Shown here: one piece after another, positions 21,125 through 30,987 of the stretch | How positions within the stretch are numbered: the stretch's first letter is position 1 | Layout of the letters: every line of letters starts with the position of its first letter | NCBI GenBank assembly: GCA_035610835.1 | Contig: CM069446.1 | Span: forward strand, 75,253,062 to 75,317,061 | Direction: 5' to 3' | DNA length: 64,000 bases | Origin: Ophiura sarsii | Lineage: Eukaryota; Echinodermata; Ophiuroidea; Amphilepidida; Ophiuridae | The notes under the pieces: generated by a model | Told to the model about the DNA's origin: nothing | Seen by the model: the letters and a program-made list of their open reading frames with translations, nothing else | The model's database searches: none | Translations under genes and position numbers: made by a program

Positions 21125-21300
21125 TTGGTCAAACACGTACATTAGATTTCTCAATTAGAAAGATTCCTCCAAGACACACGCTAACAAGTTTTCATTGCAT
21201 ATTTTCACACAAAAGTAACAATTAGTGCACATTTTTATAATTCTGCATTTCAAATTGACTTTGAAAAATAGATGGCTAGTATTTTGACTGCAGCTTTAGT

Positions 21301-22917
21301 TCAAGATGTCACAGATGCATACATGACAGGATCATCACTTGATATAACGCCACTATTGGATGTCCCCACAGATGGTGGCCTAACAAGGTCTAAATCAGCA
21401 TATTCCAGACCTGGTGATCCAGGGGGTGCAGGTGGTGGCGACGAAGGTGCCGGTGAAAGAGGGGCACCAGCGATAGCTCCCGATGCATTTGCGTACACAA
21501 TCTGATCGGAAGCATTTGCGTACACATTCTGATTATCCCCGCTCATTCGATTTGAAGAAGAAGACGACTTACGATTACCATTACCGACCACTACGTCGGA
21601 AGCATTAGCGTAAACTACGGTGTTAGAGTCATCTATGGAAATGCTGTTCTTAGGGGACGATGATCCGTCAGTGTTTTTGTCGGCAGCAGAATTTACACCC
21701 AGCAATCCAGCATTTGCGTAATGTTCGCCCTGTTCTTCGCTCTCACGCCTCTTTGCCGGTCTTGGGTAAGACGGTGGCTGTGGGTAATCCTTAACCGTGG
21801 ATTTTGGCATGTCGGGCACACGAGCTTCCTCTTGAGGCTTATTTTTCTGTACGACGGCGTAGACTTGACCTCCATTCGGTGATAAAACATGAGGGACGTT
21901 AGCAGGGTTATTGTTGCCGTTCTCTACTGCAGCGGTTTCGCTGCTATTCACGAGCATTATCTCGAGTTTTCCCTCTGATTTTGAGGTGGATTTCTTTCTG
22001 TTACGAAGCGAGTCCAATTTACCAGACCTTAGCAACCAAAAGACGACAATGATCACTATGATAAGGAATATAATGCTGCATAAAACACCTCCTACTATTG
22101 CTCCGATGTCTCCTCCTTGTAGACCCATGGAGGCTGCCGGATCATCTGTGGAATTCGTGTTTGCAGTGTTAGGGAGTACGGTTGTTGATAAGCCACTTCG
22201 TACCTGCAATGGTCCAATCGTACATGTTACAAGGTCATCCTCACGCAGGCATGTGAATGTGGTACCATCGTAATTAGAGGTTAATGTAAGATCGAAATTT
22301 GACGTTACTATATTAGATAAAGATGTAGTATCTGCTTCCGGTAGGGTAATGTCCGTTTGTGAACCCACGTTCCAAAATAATAAGTTTTCTGGGCTGTCGT
22401 TGCTGCCAATATCAGAAGTGCAAGTTAATATGATTTCATCCATGTCGTTAAAAAACAATTTTTCATTCAGTGGTGAAACTGAACACAAAGGTGGTGGTCG
22501 AAGGAGAACATCGAGTTTTAAATTTTGTTGGTCTAAAACGAGACCTGCTTTCTTGGCTATATAACAAGTGAAATTTCCACTAAAAGATACGTCTATGTCA
22601 TTAATTGTCACGGATACAATGCTATTATCCTGAATCCCTGATGATTGAACATTTGGAGGAGCATCGAAATAGCTCCCCGTATCACTTGCTAATGTTCGAA
22701 TATCAATATTGCTAATGCGTTGGAAAATCAAAACGACGTCGGAATCGCCTACAAATCCGCTAAATACACACTGAAGTTGGACTTGATTTCCTACATATAT
22801 GTTACCGGTTGGCTGTATCACCTGGAAGCTGGTGACCTCCTTTCCATGAACTGTGATCAAAGGAAGACTCGTCACCCCAAGTACAGCATTAATCAGTAAG
22901 AGTGTCCTGAAATCCAT
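21301..22917 (-). CDS. Two-Ig-domain transmembrane receptor with ITIM/Grb2-type tail (paralog 2)
   Basis: A single open frame of 538 residues from MDFRTLLL; two ATGs are adjacent, and the frame itself extends to 22968. Residues 1-25 form the signal peptide. Ig-like domain 1 uses Cys50 and Cys118. Ig-like domain 2 uses Cys166, Trp182 and Cys223. The TM helix spans about 272-296 and is followed by a basic stop-transfer cluster (RNRKKS). The ectodomain is plainly paralogous to the receptor at 10542 (shared FNDMDEI, NYxGTTFxCLR, CTIGPLQ). The tail is unrelated: YAVV (353), four YANA motifs (400, 436, 466, 475) matching the pYxN Grb2-SH2 pattern, proline-rich stretches (485-502), and two ITIM-type motifs, LEYADL (Y506) and VMYASV (Y533), spaced as in SHP-recruiting receptors. 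Inferred role: inhibitory or modulatory partner of paralog 1. Ligand unknown; SH2 partners are inferred from motifs only. Confidence 0.88.
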   Translation of the reverse strand: MDFRTLLLINAVLGVTSLPLITVHGKEVTSFQVIQPTGNIYVGNQVQLQCVFSGFVGDSDVVLIFQRISNIDIRTLASDTGSYFDAPPNVQSSGIQDNSIVSVTINDIDVSFSGNFTCYIAKKAGLVLDQQNLKLDVLLRPPPLCSVSPLNEKLFFNDMDEIILTCTSDIGSNDSPENLLFWNVGSQTDITLPEADTTSLSNIVTSNFDLTLTSNYDGTTFTCLREDDLVTCTIGPLQVRSGLSTTVLPNTANTNSTDDPAASMGLQGGDIGAIVGGVLCSIIFLIIVIIVVFWLLRSGKLDSLRNRKKSTSKSEGKLEIMLVNSSETAAVENGNNNPANVPHVLSPNGGQVYAVVQKNKPQEEARVPDMPKSTVKDYPQPPSYPRPAKRRESEEQGEHYANAGLLGVNSAADKNTDGSSSPKNSISIDDSNTVVYANASDVVVGNGNRKSSSSSNRMSGDNQNVYANASDQIVYANASGAIAGAPLSPAPSSPPPAPPGSPGLEYADLDLVRPPSVGTSNSGVISSDDPVMYASVTS

Positions 22918-22924
22918 CATGAAT

Positions 22925-23075
22925 CTGAAAAATAATATAAGCGTTTTAGTAGGTGGTTTTTTTTTCAATTCATCTTGTTGAAGTTATCTTGATGGATGGT
23001 TTTATTTGTCTCGAAAATGTATGAATGAATATGACAATTCCTCTACGACGTATACGAATATTTATTATAAGTGAT
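22925..23075 (-). promoter_or_regulatory. Putative promoter and leader of Ig receptor 2
   Basis: On the minus strand a TATA-like TTATAATAAATA (about 23062-23073) lies about 150 bp before the ATG. It is followed by the AACCATCCATCAAGAT leader word shared with paralog 1. TTATATTATTTTTCAG at about 22925-22940 is a strong 3' splice-site candidate directly upstream of ATTCATGATGG, implying a non-coding first exon. I could not place a matching donor. Confidence 0.5.
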
Positions 23076-23131
23076 TATGCGGTGGGAATTATGTAATGGG
23101 AGTAGTTCAATATGGTACATGTACACGTTAG

Positions 23132-23481
23132 GCCAAGTAAAATAAATAAAATGTTGCTCGTCCTGATTTTTTGAAGACAAGGAGGCAGGGCTTTACTATT
23201 TTCCCATTTGTTGCTTGTTTTATACCAAAATGGTCGGCATCTTTAATATGCACGCCATGGTCTGTTTTTTTACTGCTTGAGTTCCTGATGCAATCTATTA
23301 ATGACAAACAAATTATTTGTTTCATTTAAGTCCACTTAAAGCAAGTTTCTAAATTCAGAACAGTAAAACAAGTGAGAGCTTAGTTTGTTTATATTTTTTG
23401 GCCTTTTATCCCCCTTTATTTAATAGTAAATAAAAAAGGAGGCAGGCGGGAACGAGCAACATATGATTTATTTTACTTGGC
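23132..23481. mobile_element. 350-bp MITE upstream of Ig receptor 2
   Basis: GCCAAGTAAAATAAAT at 23132 is mirrored by ATTTATTTTACTTGGC ending at 23481, and the arms continue to GTTGCTCGT/ACGAGCAAC. The corresponding position in copy A (about 12836) lacks it, so it inserted after the duplication. The target-site duplication is unclear. Confidence 0.8.
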
Positions 23482-23485
23482 ATAA

Positions 23486-23695
23486 TTAACAAAATGAATG
23501 CTTTGATTGGATGATGCGAATTCATTTGCTGTCTATTTAATACTTGGCCGTGGTGGATAGCAATTATATACATCATTAGGCGCGGCGAGTTATTCTGCGT
23601 TATGATATTTAATTAATTCTAAAAATTGCCCTCATAACTATTACTTCACTATTTAATATGTCTAACCCAAGAAATTGTAGAGTTTTTTCTTTTGA
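23486..23695. repeat. Segmental duplication block, copy B (upstream of receptor 2)
   Basis: Collinear with 12836-12985: AATGCTTTGATTGGATGATG, GCGAATTCATTTGC, TTATTCTGCGTTATGA and a CTAACCCAAGAAATTG word. It ends where the 6-kb element begins. Confidence 0.75.
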
Positions 23696-24217
23696 ATAAA
23701 GGCTGTCCTAAAATGATTAGTACCCACCGATGCCTAATTTATTTATTTTTATCATCATTGAAATCAATAAGATTAGGTCCGTTGTTTTTCCATCATCTTT
23801 GTCATACTCTACTCTTTCATTAGAATTTTAGATCACGAATATCGGATTCATCAAACTCAAGATATACTCCATTATGTAATAAGACATGGTGATTTCACCT
23901 TTTTGACAACGTGCTAAAAATGTGTACGTGTTATTACAGCTTGTTTGAAAGAAACTCGGGTATTCTCATAATCTCTTGTCTACTAAATATAACCGTGTGT
24001 GTCTTTCTGTTGTAACTGTTATTCGATATGGTTGTTCGAATCATTAATAATTCTTCACTTTAGTTCAATTTAAAGGGTAAAAAAAGCTCGGCACACTTGA
24101 GTGACCCCATGCATTGTTTTATTTGACAAGTGTTTAAAGGGACTTCTATAGCTAATGAAGTGGTATTTGGTGAATCAGCAGTAGCTTATATATTTCATTT
24201 TCACATTGGAGAATGGA

Positions 24218-24934
24218 TTAAGGGGGCTGTCAAGTGTCGTTGTATGAATTTTTCAAGCACTGTAACTTTCAAACTATTTATGTGTTGTACATAAAAGTAT
24301 ACACTATTTTCAATGAAATGAGTCAGGGAATCCATTTTTTGTATCAAATTTCACTGAAACTTGTGATTTTTATATTTTTGCCCAAAAATGCCTCTTTTTG
24401 TGCCTACATTTTTCAAACAACCTAACAAAATAATTGTTAGGTAAAAAATTCTAAAATTTTACAGAAAGCATCTTAATTCAATTATCTAGGACACATATTT
24501 TTTGTTTGCCTTTAAAAAAATTAGTTTTGAAATTGTTGACAAAAAGTGCTAAAAAGTGAATTTTGAGATTTTTTTAATCTCAAAATTCACATTTTTAGTA
24601 CTTTTTGGTCAATAATTTCAGAACTAATAATTTTAAAGGCAAAAAAAAAAAACGCCTCCTAGATAATTGAATTAAAAGATGCTTTCTGTAAAATTTTAGA
24701 ATTTTTTACTCAAAAATTATTTTGTTAGATTGTTTCATAAAAATTGTCCCCCCAAAAAAGGCATTTTTGGGCAAAATATAAAAATCACGATTTTCAGTGA
24801 AATTTGATACGAAAAATGGATTCATTGAACCCTTCCCTTCTAAAAAATGTATACTTTTATATGGATTATATGAATAATGACGAAGTTACGGCAGTTTTAC
24901 GGAGGCTATTTCTGACACTTGACAGCCCCCTTAA
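24218..24934. mobile_element. 717-bp near-complete palindrome with TTAA borders
   Basis: TTAA then GGGGGCTGTCAAGTGTC at the left; GACACTTGACAGCCCCC then TTAA at the right. The two halves mirror each other almost throughout (TTACAGAAAGCATCTTAATT against AATTAAAAGATGCTTTCTGTAA), with the centre near 24575 (AATCTCAAAATTC facing GAATTTTGAGATT). The TTAA duplication resembles piggyBac-type insertion. Non-coding, with very strong fold-back potential. Confidence 0.8.
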
Positions 24935-25059
24935 GTGAGGTTTTAAACAGTAAGGGACTATATCATTTTTACCAAGTTTGTAAGAAATTGCATCCCTAAT
25001 ATAAAAAATACTGCAAGTCACGACTTGCGAATCCCCCTGGCTGGGAGATCAACTAAATG

Positions 25060-26125
25060 AGGTCAACGGTCATATATGGGTCATGTTCCCCCGGTGTTCA
25101 TGTTTCTTTTCTCCAAGTTTGAGGTAAATCGGTCAACTTTAACGATTTGACCTCTGGATGACCTTTGACCTCAGATGACCTCTAATTATTTTTTTACATG
25201 TTCCCACGGTGTTCATTGCACAAATTAACCCCTTGTTGACCTTTGACCTTGGTTGACCTCTAATGACCTCTAATTTATTTTAGACATGTTCCCCCAGTGT
25301 TCATGTTTCTTGTCTCCAAGTTTGACGTCGATCAGGCAACTTTTACGATTTGACCTCTGGATGACCTTTGACCTCAGATGACCTCTAATTTATTTTAGAC
25401 ATGTTCACCCGGTGTTCATGTTTCTTGTCGCCAAGTTAGACGTCAATCGGGCAACTTTTACGATTTGACCTCTGGATGACCTTTGACCTCAGATGACCTC
25501 TAATTTATTTTAGACATGTTCACCCGGTGTTCATGTTTCTTGTCTCCAAGTTTGACGTCAATCGGGCAACTTTTACGATTTGACCTCTGGATGACCTTTG
25601 ACCTCAGATGACCTCTAATGACCTCTAATTTATTTTAGACATGTTCACCCAGTGTTCATGTTTCTTGTCTCCAAGTTTAACGTCAATCGGGCAACTTTTA
25701 AGATTTGACCTCTGGATGACCTTTGACCTCAGATGACCTTGGATGACCTCTAATTTATTTTAAACATGTTCACCCGGTGTTCATGTTTCTTTTCTCCAAG
25801 TTTGAAGTCAATCGGGCAACTTTTACGATTTGACCTCTAAATGACCTTTGACCTCAGATGACCTTTGCAAATTAGACTCCCAAACAAGCAGCTACAGTGT
25901 TTGACCATGGCCTACCTATCACTGAAGGTTTGAAGTCAATCCGTCCATCCTTTCAACAGATACAGCATTCGGGCAACTTTTACGATTTGACCTCTAGATG
26001 ACCTTTGACCTCAGATGACCTTTGCAAATTAGACCCCCAAACAAGCAGCTACAGTGTTTGACCATGGCCTACCTATCACTGAAGGTTTGAAGTAAATCCG
26101 TCCATCCTTTCAACAGATACAGCAT
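25060..26125. repeat. Satellite of about 115-120 bp with embedded DR1-type direct repeats
   Basis: Units contain GACATGTTC, CCCGGTGTTCATGTTTCTTG, CAATCGGGCAACTTTTACGA and a TTTGACCTCTGGATGACCT stretch. Eight units carry the exact word TGACCTTTGACCT (starts at 25159, 25237, 25362, 25477, 25592, 25717, 25842, 25999), usually followed by CAGATGACCT. Two longer units at the end share GCAAATTAGACTCCCAAACA and a GACCATGGCCTACC word. Confidence 0.85.
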
Positions 26126-26139
26126 TTGGAAAAAAAAGG

Positions 26140-26275
26140 CTAACCAAAAGGCACACACACACACCCCCACATACACCCCCCCCCCCCCCACACATACACA
26201 CATACACCCACCCCCCACACATACACACATACACACACCCCCACACCCCCACACCCCCACACCCCGACAGACACA
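26140..26275. repeat. CA/C-rich microsatellite
   Basis: Irregular CACACA, CCCCCAC and CACATACA units. Open frames on the minus strand are Gly/Val/Cys repeats and are not genes. Confidence 0.85.
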
Positions 26276-26429
26276 CATTACACGATGACAAAATCCCCTT
26301 CTGGTTTTACAAACCAGGGGGATAAAAAGGGTAAGCAACTGCTAATTACCCATGACCACGTCTTTACCTATTTAAATGTCCCTCAAGTTTAGCCTCACAA
26401 CTAGCTCGTATAGAAACAAAGCTTAGGGT

Positions 26430-26935
26430 CGCTCATGCATGATGATCCATTTTTACTCCGCGTACGCAGGATTTGTGAAGGGGGGTGTTTTAGATATATT
26501 GATATAATTATTTCACTATCCTTGCCTTCGCGAAGCGTTGGCCGGGCCGGGACGCGATTTTTTTTTACTAATCAACATTTGCACAATTTATTTATTTCGT
26601 TTTAATACGGAATAAAGCAAAATTCACTGAATAAAATGATTTTAATTTTTTTTTTTAAAAGTCAATGATTTTACAAATCATGATTCAAATGTTCATTAGT
26701 AAAAAAAAAAGGCGGCCGGGACGCACTCGCTTATGTGGCACGGCCCCATGGGGTCCCCCATCGACGCCAGAAGTTTTTTGAAATTCACGGTTGAAAAAAA
26801 CCCGCATTTCCTTGCATATTTTAGAACACTTATTGCAGGTTTATTCTTAGTTCAACGTTGCAATTCTCACCAGTAACTCATGTGTTAACACCAAATACTT
26901 TTGACTGAGTTCAATGGCGTATCCAGGACGGTTTT
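26430..26935. other. Intergenic with an imperfect inverted repeat
   Basis: GCCGGGACGCGATTTTTTTT and the following ACTAATCAACATTTG (about 26545-26585) are mirrored at about 26687-26725. The ATGGCGTATCCAGGACGG word at 26913, just before the next G tract, is a recurrent signature beside G tracts in this window. No gene seen. Confidence 0.5.
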
Positions 26936-26939
26936 GATT

Positions 26940-26944
26940 GGGGT

Positions 26945-26975
<31 letters not shown>

Positions 26976-27665
26976 GGCAAACAAAATTTGAAACCATCTT
27001 GTTGATCTTAAATATTGAAACGTTGAACCTTATACGCACGAAGCGCGCCAAAATTGTGATTTTAACACCAAAAAGTACAGTATGACGTTTTAACGTCCCC
27101 CGAATGTTATTTATAGATTTTGTCGTGTGGTTTGAGGGCCCTTATAATATTAAAAGCTCTAAAAAAAATAAGCGCGCGAAGCGCTAACAAAATTGAGTTT
27201 TTGAACTAAAAAACTGTCCTGAAGCCATCTTGTTAAGCTTAAATAGTGAAATATTGAAACTAATACGCAAAAATAGCATTTCTAACACTAATGGTCCAGT
27301 ATGATAATAACGTCCCCACATAATATTTATAATTTTTGGTGTGGTTTGAGGGTTATAATAATGTTAAAACCTGTATTCGCGCGAAGCGCATACAAAAAGC
27401 ATTTATAATACTTAAATGGTCCAGTATGATGTTTTTAACGTCCCCCACATAATATTTAGAATATCTGGTATGGTTTGAGGGCCGTTATAATGTTAAAACC
27501 TGTAGAAAATGCATTTCTAACACTAATGGTATAATGATTAGAATATTTGCAATGGTTTTAGGGCCATTATAATGTTAAACCTGTAGAAAATATGCGCGCC
27601 AAGCGCGCAAAATTTTTCAGATTTTGAACTAAAATGGTCATGGGAAACTGTCCTGCAATGGCATC
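26940..27665. repeat. G tract and degenerate tandem repeat with GCGCGAAGCGC words
   Basis: A G run at 26941-26974 is followed by four or so diverged units. Each has a CATCTTGTTAAGCTTAAAT-like, AATGGTCCAGTATGA, AACGTCCCCCACATAATATT, GTGGTTTGAGGGC and TTATAATGTTAAAACCTGTA segment. The unit is resumed after 28590, so the SINE array landed inside it. Confidence 0.7.
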
Positions 27666-27670
27666 TTATT

Positions 27671-28590
27671 AACCCTAACCCTAGAACGTGGCAGTGGGGA
27701 TGGAACGAAGAACAGGGGGAGGGGGTTAAATAAAAAATGGGAAAAATTATGTCCGCCGGCGCCGGGAGTTGAACCCGGGTCGGCCGCGTGACAGGCGAGA
27801 TACACTAACACTCAGCCACGGGGGGAGGGCTTCACAGGCTAAAAAATCGGAGACCATATATACCCGTAGTTTAGTGCTACAGGAGATAGAACTTGTGCGC
27901 GCGCAAGCCACGTGGTGCTGGCTGTGAGGTGACTGTGAGACGTAGTAGCGTTAGGGTTATAAAAATGCACTGTGTGGTGTCGTATTAACCCTAACCCTAG
28001 AACGTGGCAGTGGGGATGGAACGAAGAACAGGGGGAGGGGGTTAAATAAAAAATGGGAAAAATTATGTCCGCCGGCGCCGGGAGTTGAACCCGGGTCGGC
28101 CGCGTGACAGGCGAGATACACTAACACTCAGCCACGGGGGGAGGGCTTCACAGGCTAAAAAATCGGAGACCATATATACCCGTAGTTTAGTGCTACAGGA
28201 GATAGAACTTGTGCGCGCGCAAGCCACGTGGTGCTGGCTGTGAGGTGACTGTGAGACGTAGTAGCGTTAGGGTTATAAAAATGCACTGTGTGGTGTCGTA
28301 TTAACCCTAACCCTAGAACGTGGCAGTGGGGATGGAACGAAGAACAGGGGGAGGGGGTTAAATAAAAAATGGGAAAAATTATGTCCGCCGGCGCCGGGAG
28401 TTGAACCCGGGTCGGCCGCGTGACAGGCGAGATACACTAACACTCAGCCACGGGGGGAGGGCTTCACAGGCTAAAAAATCGGAGACCATATATACCCGTA
28501 GTTTAGTGCTACAGGAGATAGAACTTGTGCGCGCGCAAGCCACGTGGTGCTGGCTGTGAGGTGACTGTGAGACGTAGTAGCGTTAGGGTT
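27671..28590. repeat. Three tandem, apparently identical tRNA-derived SINE units (316-bp period)
   Basis: Units of about 291 bp start at about 27671, 27987 and 28303 (AACCCTAACCCTAGAACGTG). They end in GTAGCGTTAGGGTT and are separated twice by ATAAAAATGCACTGTGTGGT with a few more bases. I find no difference between the copies by eye. The array interrupts a GCATCTTGTTAAGCTTGAAT host repeat (left half ends 27670, right half resumes 28591). Telomere-like CCCTAACCCT and TTAGGG words lie at opposite ends. Confidence 0.85.
27755..27822 (-). pseudogene. tRNA-Asp(GTC)-like sequence in the SINE unit
   Basis: On the minus strand TGGCTGAGTGTTAGTG fits a Pol III A box. GCCTGTCACGCGG reproduces the tRNA-Asp anticodon arm with GTC in the loop. 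GGTTCAACTCC fits the B box with one mismatch. The acceptor arm is poor, so it is a SINE promoter rather than a functional tRNA. Repeats at 28071-28138 and 28387-28454 are the same. Confidence 0.7.
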
Positions 28591-28599
28591 AAGCTTGAA

Positions 28600-29365
28600 T
28601 AATGAAACATTCAAACTAATGCGCGCGATGTTCTGTTGGAAGACCGGCTCATCGGGTACAAAGTTATGGTGAAGCCGGTAACGTACGCCGGGTAATTGGT
28701 ACCCCCCCCCCCCCCCCCCCCCCGGTACTAGTCTTTTCTCTTACTCTTTCCTTTCCCGTTCCCTATTGACAGTTCAACGAGAATTTAATTTCCCCCCTCT
28801 TGAGTGGCGTAACCTGGTTTTTCATATGAGGGAGGGGGGGGGGGGGGGGGGGCGCAAGAAAAGTGAACCGAAAATGTTCGACTTCACATTTATTTGTGCT
28901 ATGATTGAGGTACATTTCTGTTTTTAAGCAAGCTTCTACTCCCAAAATATTCCATTTTTGGGACTTATGCGCGCGTAGCGCGCGAACATTTTTCCGTTGT
29001 GTACTTTTGACCATCATAATACCATGATTGCTCTCGTCAAACGAACTGACAATGCCAATCTAAGCCGAAATACAGTCAATATTGAAGGGGCGATCGTCTC
29101 CCCGACCCCCTCTGGTTACGCCACTGCCTCACCCTGTCTCCGCTGTCCCCTATCTCCCTTCTCCTTTCCCTTCTCTTTTCTCTTCTCTTTTTCCTCTTCC
29201 CCTTTTTATTTTTTTAGGACAGACCCAAGGGGGGTGTTTCACACCCAAAACACCCCCCCCCCCCCTGCGTACGCGCCTGCTTCAAATTGTATCAAAATAA
29301 AGAATTATTAATTATTTAAACAACCATATGATACAACAACAGTTTAAAATGGAAAAAAAATCAAA
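28600..29365. repeat. G/C-tract patchwork
   Basis: A C run at 28703-28722, a G run at 28835-28852 and a C run at 29251-29265 are each close to a GGCGTAACC or GGTTACGCCACTG word. Palindromic GCGCGCGTAGCGCGCG lies near 28970. Short frames (28997-29311 and others) are repeat translations. Confidence 0.55.
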
Positions 29366-29728
29366 GATATTACATTAGCAGATAAGAGATTAAGAGAATG
29401 TATTAGTTTCTTTAAAACAAGCTAATACATGTACATACACATTTTTTTGCACTTTGCCAAAAAGGTGAAATCGCCATGTCTTACTCTTACACAATGAAGT
29501 GTAACTTCAGTTAAATAAGCCCGACATGCATGACCTAAAATTCTAATGAAAGAGAACAGTGTATTAAATATGATAGACTTACAATGGATCTAATTTCATT
29601 GATTTTGATGATGAAAACAATATTGAATTTTAGCCATCGATGGGTACTATATAATCATTTTGGGACAGCCTGTATACTAATAAACTAATAAGTCCTCTGT
29701 TTTTTCATGTGGTATAGATGGAAACAAG

Positions 29729-29812
29729 TCGTCGCTGTTCTGACATACCGGCACATCAGAACAGAAATAAGTAAAGAGATGTGCCGGTATGTCAGAACAG
29801 CGACGAAGTGTT
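29729..29812. mobile_element. 80-bp perfect hairpin element (copy 1)
   Basis: The arms CGTCGCTGTTCTGACATACC-GGCACATC (28 bp) are exactly mirrored around a loop of about 20 bases (AGAACAGAAATAAGTAAAGA). A second copy in the opposite orientation is at 50812-50896. It is too short to code. It could be a minimal MITE or a folded RNA gene. Confidence 0.75.
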
Positions 29813-30987
29813 TACTGTCATGCAAATGACTAACTTTACCCTACCGTTATTGTAAATCCCCACTATTTTGCCTAGAATTCACCTTCTCCTTTTCCCCATT
29901 TAAAAAAAATAGTTTCTAAATCCTAATTTATTTTCTCGTTATATTTTTGACATTCTAAATTGTAATTCACTACTATTTTGCTTACACTTTCTAAATGTTC
30001 CCCCTTACCACCCCCCCCCCTATTTTTTGTAAATTTTAAACCGCGTCAATGTCAAATTATATTTTGCCTGTCCCCACCCAAAGTATATATATACATACAA
30101 GTATTTTTTGTCAAATCAGTGTGTCCTCTGAAACTCCTGAAGCACAAATCATCTATTCAGACGGTCACATCAAATACAAATTACACTTCAAATGTCTAAA
30201 TATGTTACACATGCAAAAAAAGTTCTGGAGGTGGGTTTTTTCGGACAAAAATATAACAAACCACAATGGAGATCTAATTCAACTGAAACATTTAGGTGGG
30301 GATGAATATGAATTTGAAAACCAGAGAAGATCTATGTATTCACGCATTTAATACTACTGTTTCCACTTTATTGATACAAATCTAAGCAAAACAGCAACTG
30401 GAGTGGCAGGTTTAAAGTTGTCTTGTTTTCCACAAATGCAAAACATGGGACTTTTTAGAAATCGACTAAAGATAAGCTATAGCTAATCAAATGCTTAGTA
30501 TTATTTTGATGGTGTTCACATTCTAAAACACATTCATTTAGGCGATGATAAGGCATGATGAGGTTTAACCATATGGACAATTTATTAATAGGCTTGACAT
30601 TATGGAAGTACAATGTTAAGTTAAATGGGGCACTATAGTGAGATTGCCGAGAAAAATGAAATTAGGAAAACAATATTTGTTTCAATAGATAATATAAGGT
30701 ATTTAGGAACCTTGGATGAAGTGCAACAATTTATGGGAAAAGGGTTGAATGATGGCAAATTGGCAATAGATAGAAATTCGGTTGAATTAATTTATGTGGC
30801 TAGTGCATGGTGCTGATACTTACGTTGAATGAGACCTACATCGAAATTCGAAATTACCAAATCATGAAATTTTACACAATAGAACCTAAATAAAGACTCT
30901 AAACCCCATATCGGGAATATACAAGTACTGGTACATTTTAACATTCAGGCCTACTAAATCTAGGCGAAAATAGTTCACTTTAAAGCA
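29813..30987. other. Intergenic, two unrecognised short frames
   Basis: Frames at 30049-30351 (100 codons) and 30625-30816 (63 codons) have no recognisable domain, and no splice context links them. AT-rich otherwise. I cannot support a gene. Confidence 0.4.

Larger units (their letters stand above)
23697..29672. mobile_element. 6-kb non-coding element with inverted terminal repeats of about 300 bp
   Basis: The left end (AAGGCTGTCCTAAAATGATT) and right end (complement of CAGGCTGTCCCAAAATGATT) are flanked by TA on each side. Similarity of the inverted arms continues for about 300 bp (23697-24000 against 29370-29672). Shared words include ACCCAxCGATG, CTCTTTCATTAGAATTTTAG, GATTTCACCTTTTTG and AATCTCTTxTCTxCTAA. 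No transposase frame is visible. The interior is a patchwork: a TTAA palindrome, a satellite, G/C tracts and three tandem SINEs. Part of the interior is probably secondary insertion. A solo arm is present at 4890-5195. Confidence 0.75.

Noticed and set aside
26069..26338. Cys/Val/Gly-rich minus frame
   Set aside because: Translation of a CA/C microsatellite.
30049..30816. Two short plus frames that might be exons of one gene
   Set aside because: I could not find in-phase splice sites joining them or any family resemblance.
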